From the NCBI RefSeq assembly GCF_035222485.1, contig NC_085923.1:2976001-3040000 (forward strand): a stretch of DNA of 64,000 nucleotides. The letters are read 5' to 3'. The DNA is from Podospora pseudoanserina (Eukaryota; Ascomycota; Sordariomycetes; Sordariales; Podosporaceae). The notes under the pieces were generated by a model that saw nothing but the letters and a program-made list of their open reading frames with translations, was not told the DNA's origin and searched no databases. The position numbers and the translations under genes were made by a program. Of the stretch, positions 23,411 through 35,200 are shown one piece after another; position 1 is the first letter of the stretch; each line of letters opens with the position of its first letter.

Positions 23411-24980
23411 GATGAAAGTCATCGGGGTATCCTAGAAGGAAATATTTCTTATACTTAGAGCAAAATTCTGATGCCTTCATAAGTCTCTGTTACAGAGTTG
23501 CAACTATCTTGATGACCACCAGCAACCTGCAGCCCCATATGCAACCCCCTTCTCGCCTACCATTTACCGCGCTCTTGGATTCGGCACACGCTCGCTCGGC
23601 TGGCGGCAGTCAAATGTATGCATATGCAAGCAAGTTATAATTTATCTGGCGACTGGTACAATGTCTTGCATCAACATCACCCCCTTTTTTTCTTTTACTA
23701 TCATTTTCACCTTTTGAAAACGCCGCGCCTAACACACCACTACCGGCGGTTAAGGCCAGAGTCTCAGCGTCATCATGTCTCACCTCCCCCACCTACCCGC
23801 TTTAGCGTGGGATAAAAAGCACAAAAAATCCGATTGGTTGGGAGACTGATGGTTGTCAGGTTCAAGTCACGCTGGAGGGGTTTAAAAAGAGAAATGGGGA
23901 ATTGATCTGATGCTTGTTGCTAATCACGGGAATGGGTACGGGAAAAGGTATCTCGATCGCGGAGGAATCGAGATGTGATGAGGGTGCAGAGGGGATGGAG
24001 AAGGATGGGGGAATTTTGGGGTGTTGATCTGTGATGGGTTTGGACGGACGAATCATTAAATCCAGATTCTTTTATTTTATTCTTTTGCAGTGAGATAAAA
24101 TAGAATAATAAATAAAATATCTCGCTGTCCGTTGTTGTTTCTTGATTTTCATTCAAACCAGGCCCGCAACGTTACAAAATGGAATTTCTTGGAAAGTCTT
24201 GATGTCTGCGCCTCATTTGTTTGATGATAAAACAGGCAATGACAGCCAAGGTGGCCAAGAGGGGCTGACCGAGTGCCCATTCTTTCCCGTGTCTCCTACT
24301 TACCTTTCCTTTCCGCTGACCGGTGACCATTCCCAAACCCTGTCTGTGTTTGGATGTCTTCGTGAGTTGACCTGTGAGAGTTGAGGGTTGGGAAAGCTGA
24401 AAGGTCAAAGCTTCGGCTCGCTGGGCCTGCGTTCCGCCTCATTTTTAGTGTCATGTACCAACAATCAACGTTTGCCGGTACCAGAGAAATCAAAATCCGG
24501 GGAACGCCTGGGACCAATTCCGGGCGGTTGGTTGGCTGCGATATTGTGTCAAGGCAAGGCGGAGGGAATGTGGGGAAGGTTTTTGGGGGAGGATGACAGC
24601 GGCGGGCAAAATGCAGTCTGGGAATCTTGACAATCCAGATTGGGGATGTTGAGGTCCCATCACGAAGTCGAACTGGGAATTGAGAATGTCCAAATCTTGG
24701 TGAATGGGTGAACGGGATGCAACGCTGCCGGCTTGGAAGTTGAGACTTTGGTTGGCAAGCAAATAGTCCTGTAATCGAAGATGGTGTGCTTTACTTGTCA
24801 TCGAGATCACGACAAAACATCGGCCAGGGAATGCCGTTTCTTTCTCGATATCTTGGTACATGTGAAGAGACAAAAGAAAAAGGAAGTCAAAATGTCGTCA
24901 GTCTTACTGGATATTTCATTGGGAGATGCCGAATCTCGCAGTAGTGATGTTGTATCACGGCTTGGCGTTTCTGTATCTTC

Positions 24981-25005
24981 AAAAAAAAAAAAAAAAAAAA
25001 AAAAA
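24981..25005. repeat. Poly(A) tract
   Basis: An uninterrupted run of 25 A on the plus strand in intergenic DNA. It could be the tail of an old retroposed copy, but no element is recognisable beside it. Confidence 0.8.
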
Positions 25006-26540
25006 CTGGGAATAAGGTTGGCGAGGGGGTACATGGTGGGTTTTGACAGGTTACCCAAAATTGGAAATTGATCGTCGAGTTTTCCACGTTTGGCTTTGAA
25101 GAGCAAGTCTTGGGCTCTTGGATGGCTTTCTTGGGGCTAGGGCTGCTGTGAGGGGTGGAAAGGCACGGATTGATGGCTGGTAGATCTTGCGAGGTACGAG
25201 TGTCAATGTCGAAGTACAAAGGCTGAGGATAGAGGCGTGCAGAGTACACGGCAATCAGGACCCGGATTTCTGCAAGATAATCACATAATGGAGAGATTCT
25301 TTTGCCCGTTTTGGAACCGAGAGTTTTGATGCCGATGATTTCGTAGAATGAAGGTTGTTGTTGTGATTATATGTTGTGGAGTTCTTATGCTGTCGTTGTC
25401 CGCCTGGACGCCGAGGCCCCCACCTTCCGTGCCGGTGCCGGCGCCGGAAGCCACTGCGATAATAGATAAAATATCCGAGACCAGCGCTTTATAGAAGGTG
25501 CTCTTGGCTATCTGGTATCGAGTTCGAATGACCGCTTTGAACAACGCAATTTCTGTTTTTCTCCTGCCGACCAGCTTGTAGATGGATATAGTTCTGACGG
25601 CCATGCATTGCAAATCATGGTCTATGCCGTCAACCCCGTCAATCAGTGGCATCGAAGGAGTCGGAAACGCCAATTACTTCATGTGTAACTTGGGATCGTC
25701 CCGACCACGCGGTCAAATCCGGAACGGGGGTGCAGCAGCCCAAACCCACCAGCATTGACATCATCTTGTCATTCCTCACCATGGTGAGCTCCACCAAATG
25801 TTACACAGCACAAGAGGTGAGTGAATCGGCTGCAAGGAAGAGCCTCATATATCGAATGTCACTCTGAGTATCTCGATGCTGAAGCAACTCAACCGGAGAT
25901 TGAGTGAGCAGTGATCTTCACTCCCACACTCGCTCCGCGTGACCGTCCAGACACCGCTGTGCCCGTTTTACAGGCATCAAGATCTTCAAAAAACGGTCGC
26001 CGAGTTTCTTCGCCAGGGTAAAGAATTCTGGCACATGAGTCTTTAAGGCATCAAAGCGGCATCACCGAAAGCCACACTCGGGCACCATGAACCCGAAGAA
26101 CGGAAATGCTTCTCGAAGAGGGATGGAAGTGATTCAGATTCATCGCTTGGGCGCATCTGATCACGAAGAGTTGAACTAGGTGAAGCGTAACAGAAACGAA
26201 AGCTGCCCTAACAAGCAAAAAGCGCCGAGTGACCACAACAGCCAAGCCTTAAAATGAAGCCGTCGTCAACACCCCTTGCTGTTCGCCGCTCAGGCCTCGA
26301 GTGGTTGGACTTCCAAAGCCCTTCTAGAAGGCCCGAGAGTGGTGATAGCAGGGGCATTAGCTTCACTTGCACCGTTTCCGGAAGGTGAGCCTTTACATCC
26401 TATTGGTCCCAAGCTGTCGAGCTAGGGAAGACAGGGGTTCCTTGAGGCTCTCTGGCGCCTTGGTGTTTGGTGTCAAAACATCTTCAGGGGGAGATAAAAT
26501 GAAATAATAGGGAGAATGAAATTATTGGGACCGTTTTCTT

Positions 26541-26592
26541 GATTTTTTTTATTTATTTTTTTATTTCATTTTTTTATTTTTTTTTTATTTTG
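26541..26592. repeat. T-rich low-complexity tract
   Basis: About 50 bases made almost only of T with scattered A (TTTATTT pattern), followed by mixed sequence. Confidence 0.8.
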
Positions 26593-27418
26593 TCACAAGA
26601 TCACAAGCTTCTCCATCACTCCACCCTCATTTCTTTCGTCTCAGATTGCCGGCAAGCCCTACGTCAAGGGGAGTGGGGTGGCACAAACCACTGCCTTGGG
26701 CCTCACACATGAACCACGTGGATTTTGGATGCTGATGTCATTGATGATAACGGTACCTTTGACGGTGTATACAGGTGACAAGCAAATGAATGAGAGACAG
26801 GAAGTAAGTGGTGTGCTAATGAATTGAGGTGGTGTTGAGCATTGCTGAGCGACTTCATCGGCCATGACTGATGCTTCACGTGTCTCGGTGCACCTTCCCG
26901 GAGTTGCACCGCTTGAATGGGAGGCTCTTTCCCTTGCTCCGATGCCACAGCTCGGCCGCCCAATCACCCCGCCTTTTGGGAACTGTCAGCTGTCAACCAA
27001 CTTCAAGCACGCGACCACCCCTCTGACGTAGATGTTCCCCATCGACGATGATACTCGAAAGAGTCAATTCTTCTGGCGACAGTCATCCAGTACGAAGTAC
27101 CGGTATGCCGAAACTAGTCCCAAGGTGACTGTGGTCCTCTCGCCATACTGCTGAAACGCATGTGTTCTTGATCGGGTTGTATTCGTGATCATTGTGCCAT
27201 GTATTCATATGTGCTTATGCTAGATCGTGATCTGATAGGGCATCAAATCATTACCTACCAGTCTATCCCAAAGTTGCTCCAGAACGCCGCCCAATGTAGT
27301 TGGCCAGTCATGCCGGGTATCAACAAGCTTCTGATGGGCCAATCAACTCCAAGTAAACAAAATAGCCACCCAGTTGTCAATTCTCGTTTCTCGGTATGCC
27401 TTTATCGTCTCTTAGGTA

Positions 27419-29218
27419 TCAGACTTTGGAGTCCTGAGAAGCGACGGTGCTCGAGTTTGCCCTCTTCTCCGGTCCGTTGGCTGCAACTCTCTCTGTGCCT
27501 GGGCCCTCGGCGGAGGGATCCCTCAGAAGAGGGAATTTGCAGACGCAGTTGTAGAGACCAACTATCCCGGACAGGGCACAGCAAATGACCCAAAGCACGC
27601 GAAGAGCATCGATGATGGCTTTCCGGCAGTTGGGATCCCGCTTGATCTCTTCAATCATTCTCAAGATTTCTTCAGAGTTCATCTCCCCGCCTACCTGCCG
27701 GAGCCTCTGGTTCATGGTGTAGCTGAAGACAGTTGTGCCAATGGCAATACCAAGACACATTCCAGCCGACCTGGCCTGTAAGCCCATGGCAATTGCATGG
27801 CCGTTAAGTTCACGCTTTGTCGCCGCGAGAAGCGAAACATTGAGCGCTGCCATCAAGATGCCTGCCGCCAAACCAACACCGCAGTTGACGATGACCAACC
27901 ATGGCAGAGGGGTGTTGTCGTCCATGAACCACAGAAGGCCGAGTGAGAGAACAGCTAATGGCCAGCCTACCGAGACAGCCTCCCGGATTCGATTCGTCCG
28001 ACGCATCACCAAGCCGCACACCAGGGCCGCAATGGGTATGCTCACTGTTTCTGGAAGGACTGCGACGCTGGTTTCCATCTTACCATAGCCCCGCACACCT
28101 TCCCAGAAGAGGACGAGATGGAACAAGAGTATGTTCAGACAGATGCCGCAGACCGTCAGGCCGAGGATGGCTGAGACGGTGACATGCTTACTGAAAATCT
28201 CGGGCCGGAACATTGGGCGCCTCGCAAAGAACCGTTGATGCACCGCCAGTGTCGCCAACCCAATGACGCCCGATGCTAACGGTACCAAAGCCTGGACGGA
28301 TATCCACGGGAAAAGCGTCGGAGCCATGACAAATGGCGAGAGGAATGACAGGGCAGACGGGATGAATATTCCGATACCGATCCAGTCGACACTTTTCAGA
28401 CTTTTTCGAATGCCTAGCTCAGGTCTGTCAAACCCGAGCAGGAATGCCAGACCGATAGCAGAGATGACAAGCAGCGGGAGGTTCATGAAGAACAACATTC
28501 TCTATTGATATGTTAGCCACCGACAGGTTCGCATCCCGCACGATACATACCCAAGATTTGAGCCTGATGTATGCCGTTCCGATGATTGGTCCGCAGGCAA
28601 GACCGACAGCGGTGACAGCATTTTGGGTTGCCAGCCAGATGGCTCGATCTTGGATAGGCACGAGGTCGGTCAGGATAATAGCAGAGAGAACCGAGCCGGC
28701 GTTGGCAAATCCTTGAAAAGCACGGCCGGCAAGAAGGACGGCGATACTGTTTGCCGTTCCAGCGATGACTGTCCCGGCGGCTGCAAAAGTCAATACTAGC
28801 AGAAACGCTGGCTTTCTTCCGACGACATGGGAGATTTCTGCAACGGGCTGTTGGAAGATGGTGGCGCTCAGGTAGTATATGGTGCCCATGGAAAACACTT
28901 CCGTTCTCGTCGCGTTCAAGTCTCTCGCAATATCCTATGTTTTGCTGTTAGTCTTGCGGTGCTGGAGTCAACACAGGGAAGAGTCCCTACCGGCACGGCC
29001 ACAGCTACCGAGGTCATGTCAAGATGAACAATGAACTGTATCAGGAGAAGAAACAGGAATATCGCCGCACGCCGTGTGCGAGAAACATGGTGGTGTCCCG
29101 GTTCCCCATCCTGCGTAGGCGTCGCAGCCATGATTGAGGCCGCTGTTGTTTTGAGCATGACAATGGAACCTCGGCCGGAGAACGGCTCCGTCTGACTTGA
29201 TGGAGATTCCTTATCCAT
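27419..29218 (-). CDS. Major facilitator superfamily transporter (multidrug-type, fungal)
   Basis: Polytopic membrane transporter, 564 aa. Three exons: 29218-28991, 28934-28551 and 28501-27419; both introns (56 and 49 bp) are phase 0 and contain CTAAC. The N-terminal tail is cytoplasmic and polar, then the first membrane helix begins around RRAAIFLFLLLIQFIVHLDM. The MFS motif A region reads GRKPAFLLV between helices 2 and 3, and a motif-C-like GLACGPIIGT follows in helix 5. Length and helix count (12-14 by eye) suit the DHA family of proton-driven drug or toxin exporters, as does the C-terminal Ser/Ala-rich tail. The substrate cannot be told, and no biosynthetic gene cluster lies nearby. It is divergent from the TLC-like gene, with about 1.07 kb between the starts. 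Confidence 0.88.
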
Positions 29219-30287
29219 AGTGGCGGACTTACCTGCCTGTTACCTTGATGGTCGAAATATGGTTCTTGAGGCTCAACCAAGGGCGGAAGGCGTGCCATGG
29301 AAACCAGAAACTCAATTCACTCTCGTATTGACAGAGACACGCCTTTGTATAAGAAGGCTACTTCCTCCTGTGCCGACCTGGTCCCAACACTGCAAACAAC
29401 ACGAGAAATTGCTGGATTACCTGGTTTTGAAGCTGACTTGGAGTTGGAACCTAATCGGAAGATCGATGGAGCTAGCAGCGATATCCGATGCTTCCCATTG
29501 CCTGCGGATCTGGCTAGCAACAGCCACTCTGGCGGCTTTCAAGACCCGGCCGGTCATGGACTATTGAGCACCGGACAATTGCACGTGGCTGTGGGATGGA
29601 TACGCCAGTGACGCCCAATCAAGAGGTTCCGGTTTTGTTGGGTGGGGGTACCCTTCCACGAGAATACGTCCGTCTGATATTTCATTGTTTACTTATGATC
29701 TTGAGGGCAACTGAGCCTGATCTGAAGAAGCCATCAGTTCGATCCGATCTAATCACATGAGACAGCATACTGCTATATCCGGGGCGCTTTGCCACGGGAT
29801 AGTAGACTGACAGCTGAGCCGCCATTCAGTACAAGAGAGCTATCTTGAGAATCACTGTCATCGTTCAGTGGACCTCCGGACTACAACGACAACAACAAAC
29901 CCACACAGCACCGGACTTCTTGTTTCCGGGCGTAACTCTAATAGGTCGTATTGCTTTCCGAGTCGCCCAAAGCCTCGTGTTTCCGCCGCTTGCTTGACCG
30001 CCAGGGTTCTCACCTTGCGTCCTGTCCACACCTTGATGAGTCTCCGGTCAACACTTGACCACACTTGATCATCCCACTTGACTGCGATCTTTCCACGTTG
30101 AAGGAAAGAGTGCAATTCTTCGACCCGGGCTCTTTTATCCCACGTCTAGGGTGTCTCGAACCGATTTCATCGAAGATATCAACGCTACAGCTCGCTCTTC
30201 ATCAACCATCTCTCTACTCTTCATTACCTTCTCCCCTTCTATTCTCTTATACTCTTTGATCCAAAGGTGCATGACTCGTCCTTTACC
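29219..30287. promoter_or_regulatory. Divergent promoter between MFS and TLC-like genes
   Basis: Just over 1 kb separating two membrane-protein genes that point away from each other. It must carry both promoters. The plus-strand side is C/T-rich from about 30190 to 30287, typical of a leader. No gene or named binding site is supported. Confidence 0.45.
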
Positions 30288-32243
30288 ATGGATCCAAACG
30301 CCACGTGCACAAACAACCGACCAGAGGTTCCGTTCATACCGTTCCTCGCCGGCTTAACGGCTTGGGCCGTGGTCAGATACGTTCTTGAAGGCATCGTCAA
30401 GCGGTTTAACCCCAAGTTCGACAAATTTCTTCGAGAGGACATCCGTCGCAGGTACAACTTCTACTTCAGCACTTGGCTGGGCACCATCGCCAAGGTCATC
30501 TCGGTTGTCTCATGCACAGCAGCCCTGGCGAGCACCCCGGCCGAGGGGGACCTCTACGGGCTTGTGCGTCCACTCAACACAGCGGAGCAATGGTGCTGGG
30601 GTTGCCGGGCCGTCCTCTACATCCAGGAGCTGCCAGACCTGAGCTCTGTGCCCGAGTTGGTTATCCATCACATCCTTAGTATCGTTGCAATGTGTACCAT
30701 CCTGGCCTACAGCGCTCCTCGTCGTCCGCTCTACCTCATGTGGGCCAGTCTCTGGAATGAGTTTCTCGGCAATGCCAGACGGTTGTTCAAGCTCCATGAT
30801 GTCATGGCGCCTCGTCTGGCGTGGTGGATGGCTGCTGTCAACTGCTTCCTCGTATGGGCCTTACGGATAACAGCTGCTGTTGTGTCAATTGTTTGGACCC
30901 TTCAGAGCAACACTTATGGAGTGTGCCTGTTCGTCACGATTGGCTCGATACTGGTGTACATTTTGTACATGGTCCAATTCACAACGTGGGAGCTTGGAAG
31001 GTTTAGGGTTATCAACCTTGACATGACCCGCCCAGCGAGGTTCATCATTGCAGACAAATGGAGCATCCACCTTTTGGGCGTGATCATGGGTGTTGGGCTG
31101 GCCTTGACGGAGCTTTCCGCGCTTGCGATCTACGGGTCCAGCTCTGGGTACACGAGCTCCAAGGAGGAGCTGCACAGCATTGCCTGGGTTGCTCTCCAGG
31201 CTGCTGGTGCTGGGCTTTTGGGGTCTTATGTTACTTTTCCCATCTTTCGGTTTACCATCCCCTCGGCTGCTACGTCACAGGAGGAAGATGAGGAACCAAC
31301 TGCTCCAAAGGCTGCTCTTCGACTTTCCCTTATTGGCGGCATCATCTCTGCCGGGTCGACGGTTGTGTTCACCCCCACCCTCGAGCCGACGGTCGACCGT
31401 GCTGCGTTTTTGGCCTGCATGGGGTTGAGTCTTCCGTTGATGATTTCCATCTTTCGCTTCGGTCAGGCGTTTTCCACACCCGCCGCCGCTTCTCTCGAGA
31501 CGAATCATGCATCTCTGGATGAGAAGCTTGTCGATGTCGCCGACGAGGGAATCGCGACTGAGCCTGGAGTGTTTCCCCCCAAAATGGTCAATGCTGCGGC
31601 CCATGGGGTGTTGTTTCTCGGCGTCGCTTCTGCGCTCTGTGTGAGCCCGCCGCCCTCGCTTCTGGCGGTCAAGGGGTTCTCGAGCTTTGTTCTGGCGATG
31701 ATGGCGGGTGTTGAGCTGGGGAATCGTTGCGAGGGGAGGCACCGGAGGTTTTTGCACAGGTTGTTTCCTATGCTTCAGGCTGGGGTTGGGATTGGGTATC
31801 AGGCTTGGTGTGTTGTTGTTGAGGGGGAAAAGGGGGGGATGTTTGTCTTGGGGGTGTATTTGGTTTGCTTTGGGGTTGTGGTGGTCATGATGCCGGTTGT
31901 GGTGAGGTTTTTCGAGGGGTTGTGGGCGAAGGGGAAGGGCAAAGGGGAAAAGAAGAAGAAGAATAAGGGGTGGGATTTGAAGGTTGTTAGCGTTGGTTCG
32001 GGGTTGGCGTTGGTTGCGATGTTGGTTTTGGGGGAGTATATGGGTTGGTGTAGTATGGCTGGGGAGCCGGTGGTGATGGCTGTGGGACAGGGGGACAAGT
32101 TGGGGGAGGTTGTGAAGGAGGTTGTGAGGGGTAAGGGAGAGGGCGCGGTTGGGTCGTGGGGTGTGGTTGCTAGTTGGCCCTTGGTTGCTAGTGTGCTTGG
32201 GGCGACGGTGCTGCCGGTGGTGATGGTGCAGGCTGTTGGGTGA
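30288..32243 (+). CDS. Polytopic membrane protein with TLC-like segment
   Basis: Intronless gene for a 651-aa integral membrane protein. The upstream open frame begins with a GTG at 30267; the ATG at 30288 is in a near-perfect Kozak context (ACCATGG) and was chosen. Many hydrophobic helices run through the protein. The N-terminal third holds a segment resembling TLC (TRAM/LAG1/CLN8) proteins: ELVIHHILSIVAM, with His127-His128, then YLMWASLWNEFLGNARRLFKL, like the His pair and following helices of TMEM56-type TLC proteins. The remainder has about eight more helices, an acidic loop (EEDEEP) near 31290 and a Lys/Gly-rich loop (KGKGKGEKKKKNKG) at about 545-558. TLC proteins act in sphingolipid or membrane-lipid metabolism, but the match here is partial and the protein is twice the usual length. 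Codons become very G/T-rich towards the 3' end. Confidence 0.7.
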   Translation: MDPNATCTNNRPEVPFIPFLAGLTAWAVVRYVLEGIVKRFNPKFDKFLREDIRRRYNFYFSTWLGTIAKVISVVSCTAALASTPAEGDLYGLVRPLNTAEQWCWGCRAVLYIQELPDLSSVPELVIHHILSIVAMCTILAYSAPRRPLYLMWASLWNEFLGNARRLFKLHDVMAPRLAWWMAAVNCFLVWALRITAAVVSIVWTLQSNTYGVCLFVTIGSILVYILYMVQFTTWELGRFRVINLDMTRPARFIIADKWSIHLLGVIMGVGLALTELSALAIYGSSSGYTSSKEELHSIAWVALQAAGAGLLGSYVTFPIFRFTIPSAATSQEEDEEPTAPKAALRLSLIGGIISAGSTVVFTPTLEPTVDRAAFLACMGLSLPLMISIFRFGQAFSTPAAASLETNHASLDEKLVDVADEGIATEPGVFPPKMVNAAAHGVLFLGVASALCVSPPPSLLAVKGFSSFVLAMMAGVELGNRCEGRHRRFLHRLFPMLQAGVGIGYQAWCVVVEGEKGGMFVLGVYLVCFGVVVVMMPVVVRFFEGLWAKGKGKGEKKKKNKGWDLKVVSVGSGLALVAMLVLGEYMGWCSMAGEPVVMAVGQGDKLGEVVKEVVRGKGEGAVGSWGVVASWPLVASVLGATVLPVVMVQAVG

Positions 32244-35200
32244 GAGTTTGATTGGGGGCATGGGTATGGAAATCTGTTTTCTTTCTTTGGTTTGAAGGAG
32301 TCTGGCGTTGGGATCAGGGTGGTGGTGGGAGGTATACGTCTTGGGGACATGACTATGATGAGGATTTACGAGGATTACCTACGATCTATGAGATGGGTTA
32401 CTGGCATTTATGGGAAGGATAATCTCCACGGAGTTTAGGGGTGTATGGGAGGGTTATTCTTTTGATAAAAGCTGGTAGCTCTATATCTAGGTAGTGGTGG
32501 TAATCTAATTTTGCAGGTTGAAAAGCCGTAAAGGCCAAAATATCCTGGTAGTTGTGTTGAAGTTGGGCATGATGATCTTAAGTGGGTGTTTCGACGTGAA
32601 GACACATACCTGGTATTCCCTTTTCCATCAGATTTTGTTGTCATCAATTCTGTGCCTGCTGTGTCTTTTTGGGGATGATTTTATCCCTATCTTGATTAAG
32701 GCATCTGTGCTTATCTTTTTCCGATCTATAGAACGTTTGTGACAAGTTTTCTGCGGTACTTGGTAATCTCATTAGGCACAGGGGGTAGTGGTAGGCAAGG
32801 TATATTAATGAAGATGGGATGAGTTGTGTTGTCTTCAAGCCATAATACTCTCTATCTCCTTTGATGTTCTCCCGTCAATCTAACTCACTTGCTTCTATAT
32901 GGGGTACCCAATAGCTCATGTCTCCATCTCCGACCTGGCATAGTTTTTGTTTACTTGCACTGTCAAAGAACATAAAAGGCTTGACTGGATAGCATGCGCC
33001 ATGTCATCGGTCTTCTGTCTAGTTTTAACCACTCTTGGTAGTCACAGCGATGAGGACCCCCCTTTCCTTAAGCCACTCACCCCTTTTCAGCTCTTTGAGA
33101 GGTGTTGACATGTAGTTCTCACTAAGACATCAGACTTCAGTCTTTTGCAACCACCACAACTATGCATATTTCTGATCTCTCGGACTTTGATGGACGAGCA
33201 CGTTGCGAGTAAAAAGATGAAGATTGTTGCTGGGAATAAAGACCTTTAAAGCTAGGCAGTGTGCCTTCAAAGACAGTTCATAAGGCTTAAGCATGTATGA
33301 ATAGGCCTTTGGAGATAGTTAAGAGAGCCGCTGAGGTGGTCGGTGGTGTTTCCGTTGTCTTTCTAGGTCTTGATCCCATACTGCAGTCTCTATCATTTTA
33401 TCCACGACGTGGTAAGTCTACATACCTCCCTGCATAGGTACGCATGAGGATCATTATCTCACCTAGCATCTTCCGGCAACCCAGAACTCGCATCTTTTTC
33501 TGGACTCGTTTCTCCGACTCCCCGTTTGCTTGTTCCTTAATGCTCACTCTGTCAGCACTCAGAGCCTACCGGGGCGTTGATCAGCCTAAAGGGAACAACG
33601 ACCCCCTCCTGCCACGATACACAAACAGTCAGCCAACCCATCGTCAACAGGATAGGTGGTAGGTCAGTCAGATCAGGCCAGGCTGCCACGGTAAACCAGG
33701 CCGCCACAACTCTGACCTCTTAGTCAGGTTACCACCCTCACCTCACCAAACCCTTCATTCAGTCTAAACTAAGACATCCTCGATTCAAGACACCACCATC
33801 CAACCCAACCCACGAGGACAGTGAGGGATAAACATCGACCCTGAATCATCCCATGCAACCCCCATTGTGAGCTCAGTAAAGGGCGGTGGTCATCACATTT
33901 CACATCAACAACACCACAAGAACAGCATCAATAGCCGTAAATAACCCATCACATACCAGATCCCGCGGCAGAAGCGTCAATCGTCGTCAAGCGGCTACCA
34001 AAAAGGGAGCAGCTCCCTACAGTACAATCGGGCACGGCTTCAACCCCCCGCCGTCCAATCCCCGTTTCAAAACTCACCTCGTGATGTCTTTTGACGTGAG
34101 GCCCCGCCGCCTTGCCGCCCCCTCCTCCCCCCTCTGCGCCTCACGATTGACTTTTTGGCCCGCCCAAAATACCAGCACAAATTTGTTTGTGTCATGAAGG
34201 CCCTATTGTTACCGGGAGATCATATCAAGGCCAGCCAGATTATAGGCCTTGATCACAAGAACCATTTGCTGCTGGGTTGATGATTGTGTAGCATAAGGGC
34301 GTTTACATTACCACCACCATTTCCGTTTCGGGCCCGAAAATCGTCATGCCATTGAGGTTGTTGTTCGTCATACAATGAGGGGTGCAGCCAAAAAATGGGG
34401 GAAGGGAGGAGAGCTAAGCGCCGAACCAAAGAGTCGGGAACTGCGCCCTGAACATCATCATCCTCCCCCTTTCTTTCCCCCCTCAAAATCTCACAAGACT
34501 ACCACACCCACTTCACTGCCGAATGTAAAGCTCGGTAAACCAACTTGACCATTTGGTATGTGTAATTCTTCCGTAAAAGGGTGATTATCCCATCTTTTTG
34601 GCCCATAAACGGAAGCCCAGCCGACTTGACACCCCCCCAAAGGTGGGTTGCAATGTCTTTGTCGGTCATGGCGATAGGTGGTGGTGGCCATCCTCACACC
34701 GAGAGTGTGGTGTGTAGTAGTAGCAGTAGTAGTACATAGCGTAGTGGTGTGCTGAGTGGTTCTTCAACAATAGGCATTGTTGAAAGATGCATGTTTCAGT
34801 CACCCACCATCTCCCCTTCCACTTCCACAGACCACGTAAAGGACTCATTGAGGCACTTCAACCTTGATATTTGCCAACCGTTCCCAGCCCCCCAAAACGG
34901 TAGAAAATGGCGACATCAAGCGGCGCAATCCCCCCTTCCCCCTCATGAGTGCCGTTCACCTTCGGTTCTTGCCCCCCCACGCCGGCGCATTGTTCTCACC
35001 ACCTCTCAAGCCAGCAGCGAGGTGCGGGTAGGTGACGGGTGACCGGTTGCGTGGTGTGAGAGGTTTGCGGCAAGGCGCGGGCACGGCTGGCTTGTGTAAC
35101 ACAACAGCCATTCTAGCAAATAGGGAGTCTTGCCGGTCGACTAGTTCTCACCACCCTCCATTACAAGTTCAATAGTAAACCCCCTTCACAAGTCCGGGAT

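Larger units (their letters stand above)
23411..27418. other. 4-kb stretch with no supported gene
   Basis: Between the CHY zinc-finger gene and the 3' end of the MFS gene. Contains a 25-base poly(A) at 24981-25005 and a T-rich low-complexity tract at about 26541-26592. A minus-strand frame (25281-25673) has a protein-like stretch but only an internal ATG and no recognised motif. Nothing supported. Confidence 0.4.

Noticed and set aside
23820-23885. GGTTCAAGTC resembling a tRNA T-loop
   Set aside because: No matching acceptor stem, D arm or anticodon arm can be folded around it.
25281-25673. Minus-strand 130-codon frame
   Set aside because: Starts at TTG; the first ATG is internal. No motif and no splice signals.
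27419-32243. Secondary-metabolite gene cluster around the MFS transporter
   Set aside because: No polyketide synthase, peptide synthetase, terpene cyclase or tailoring enzyme is visible nearby.
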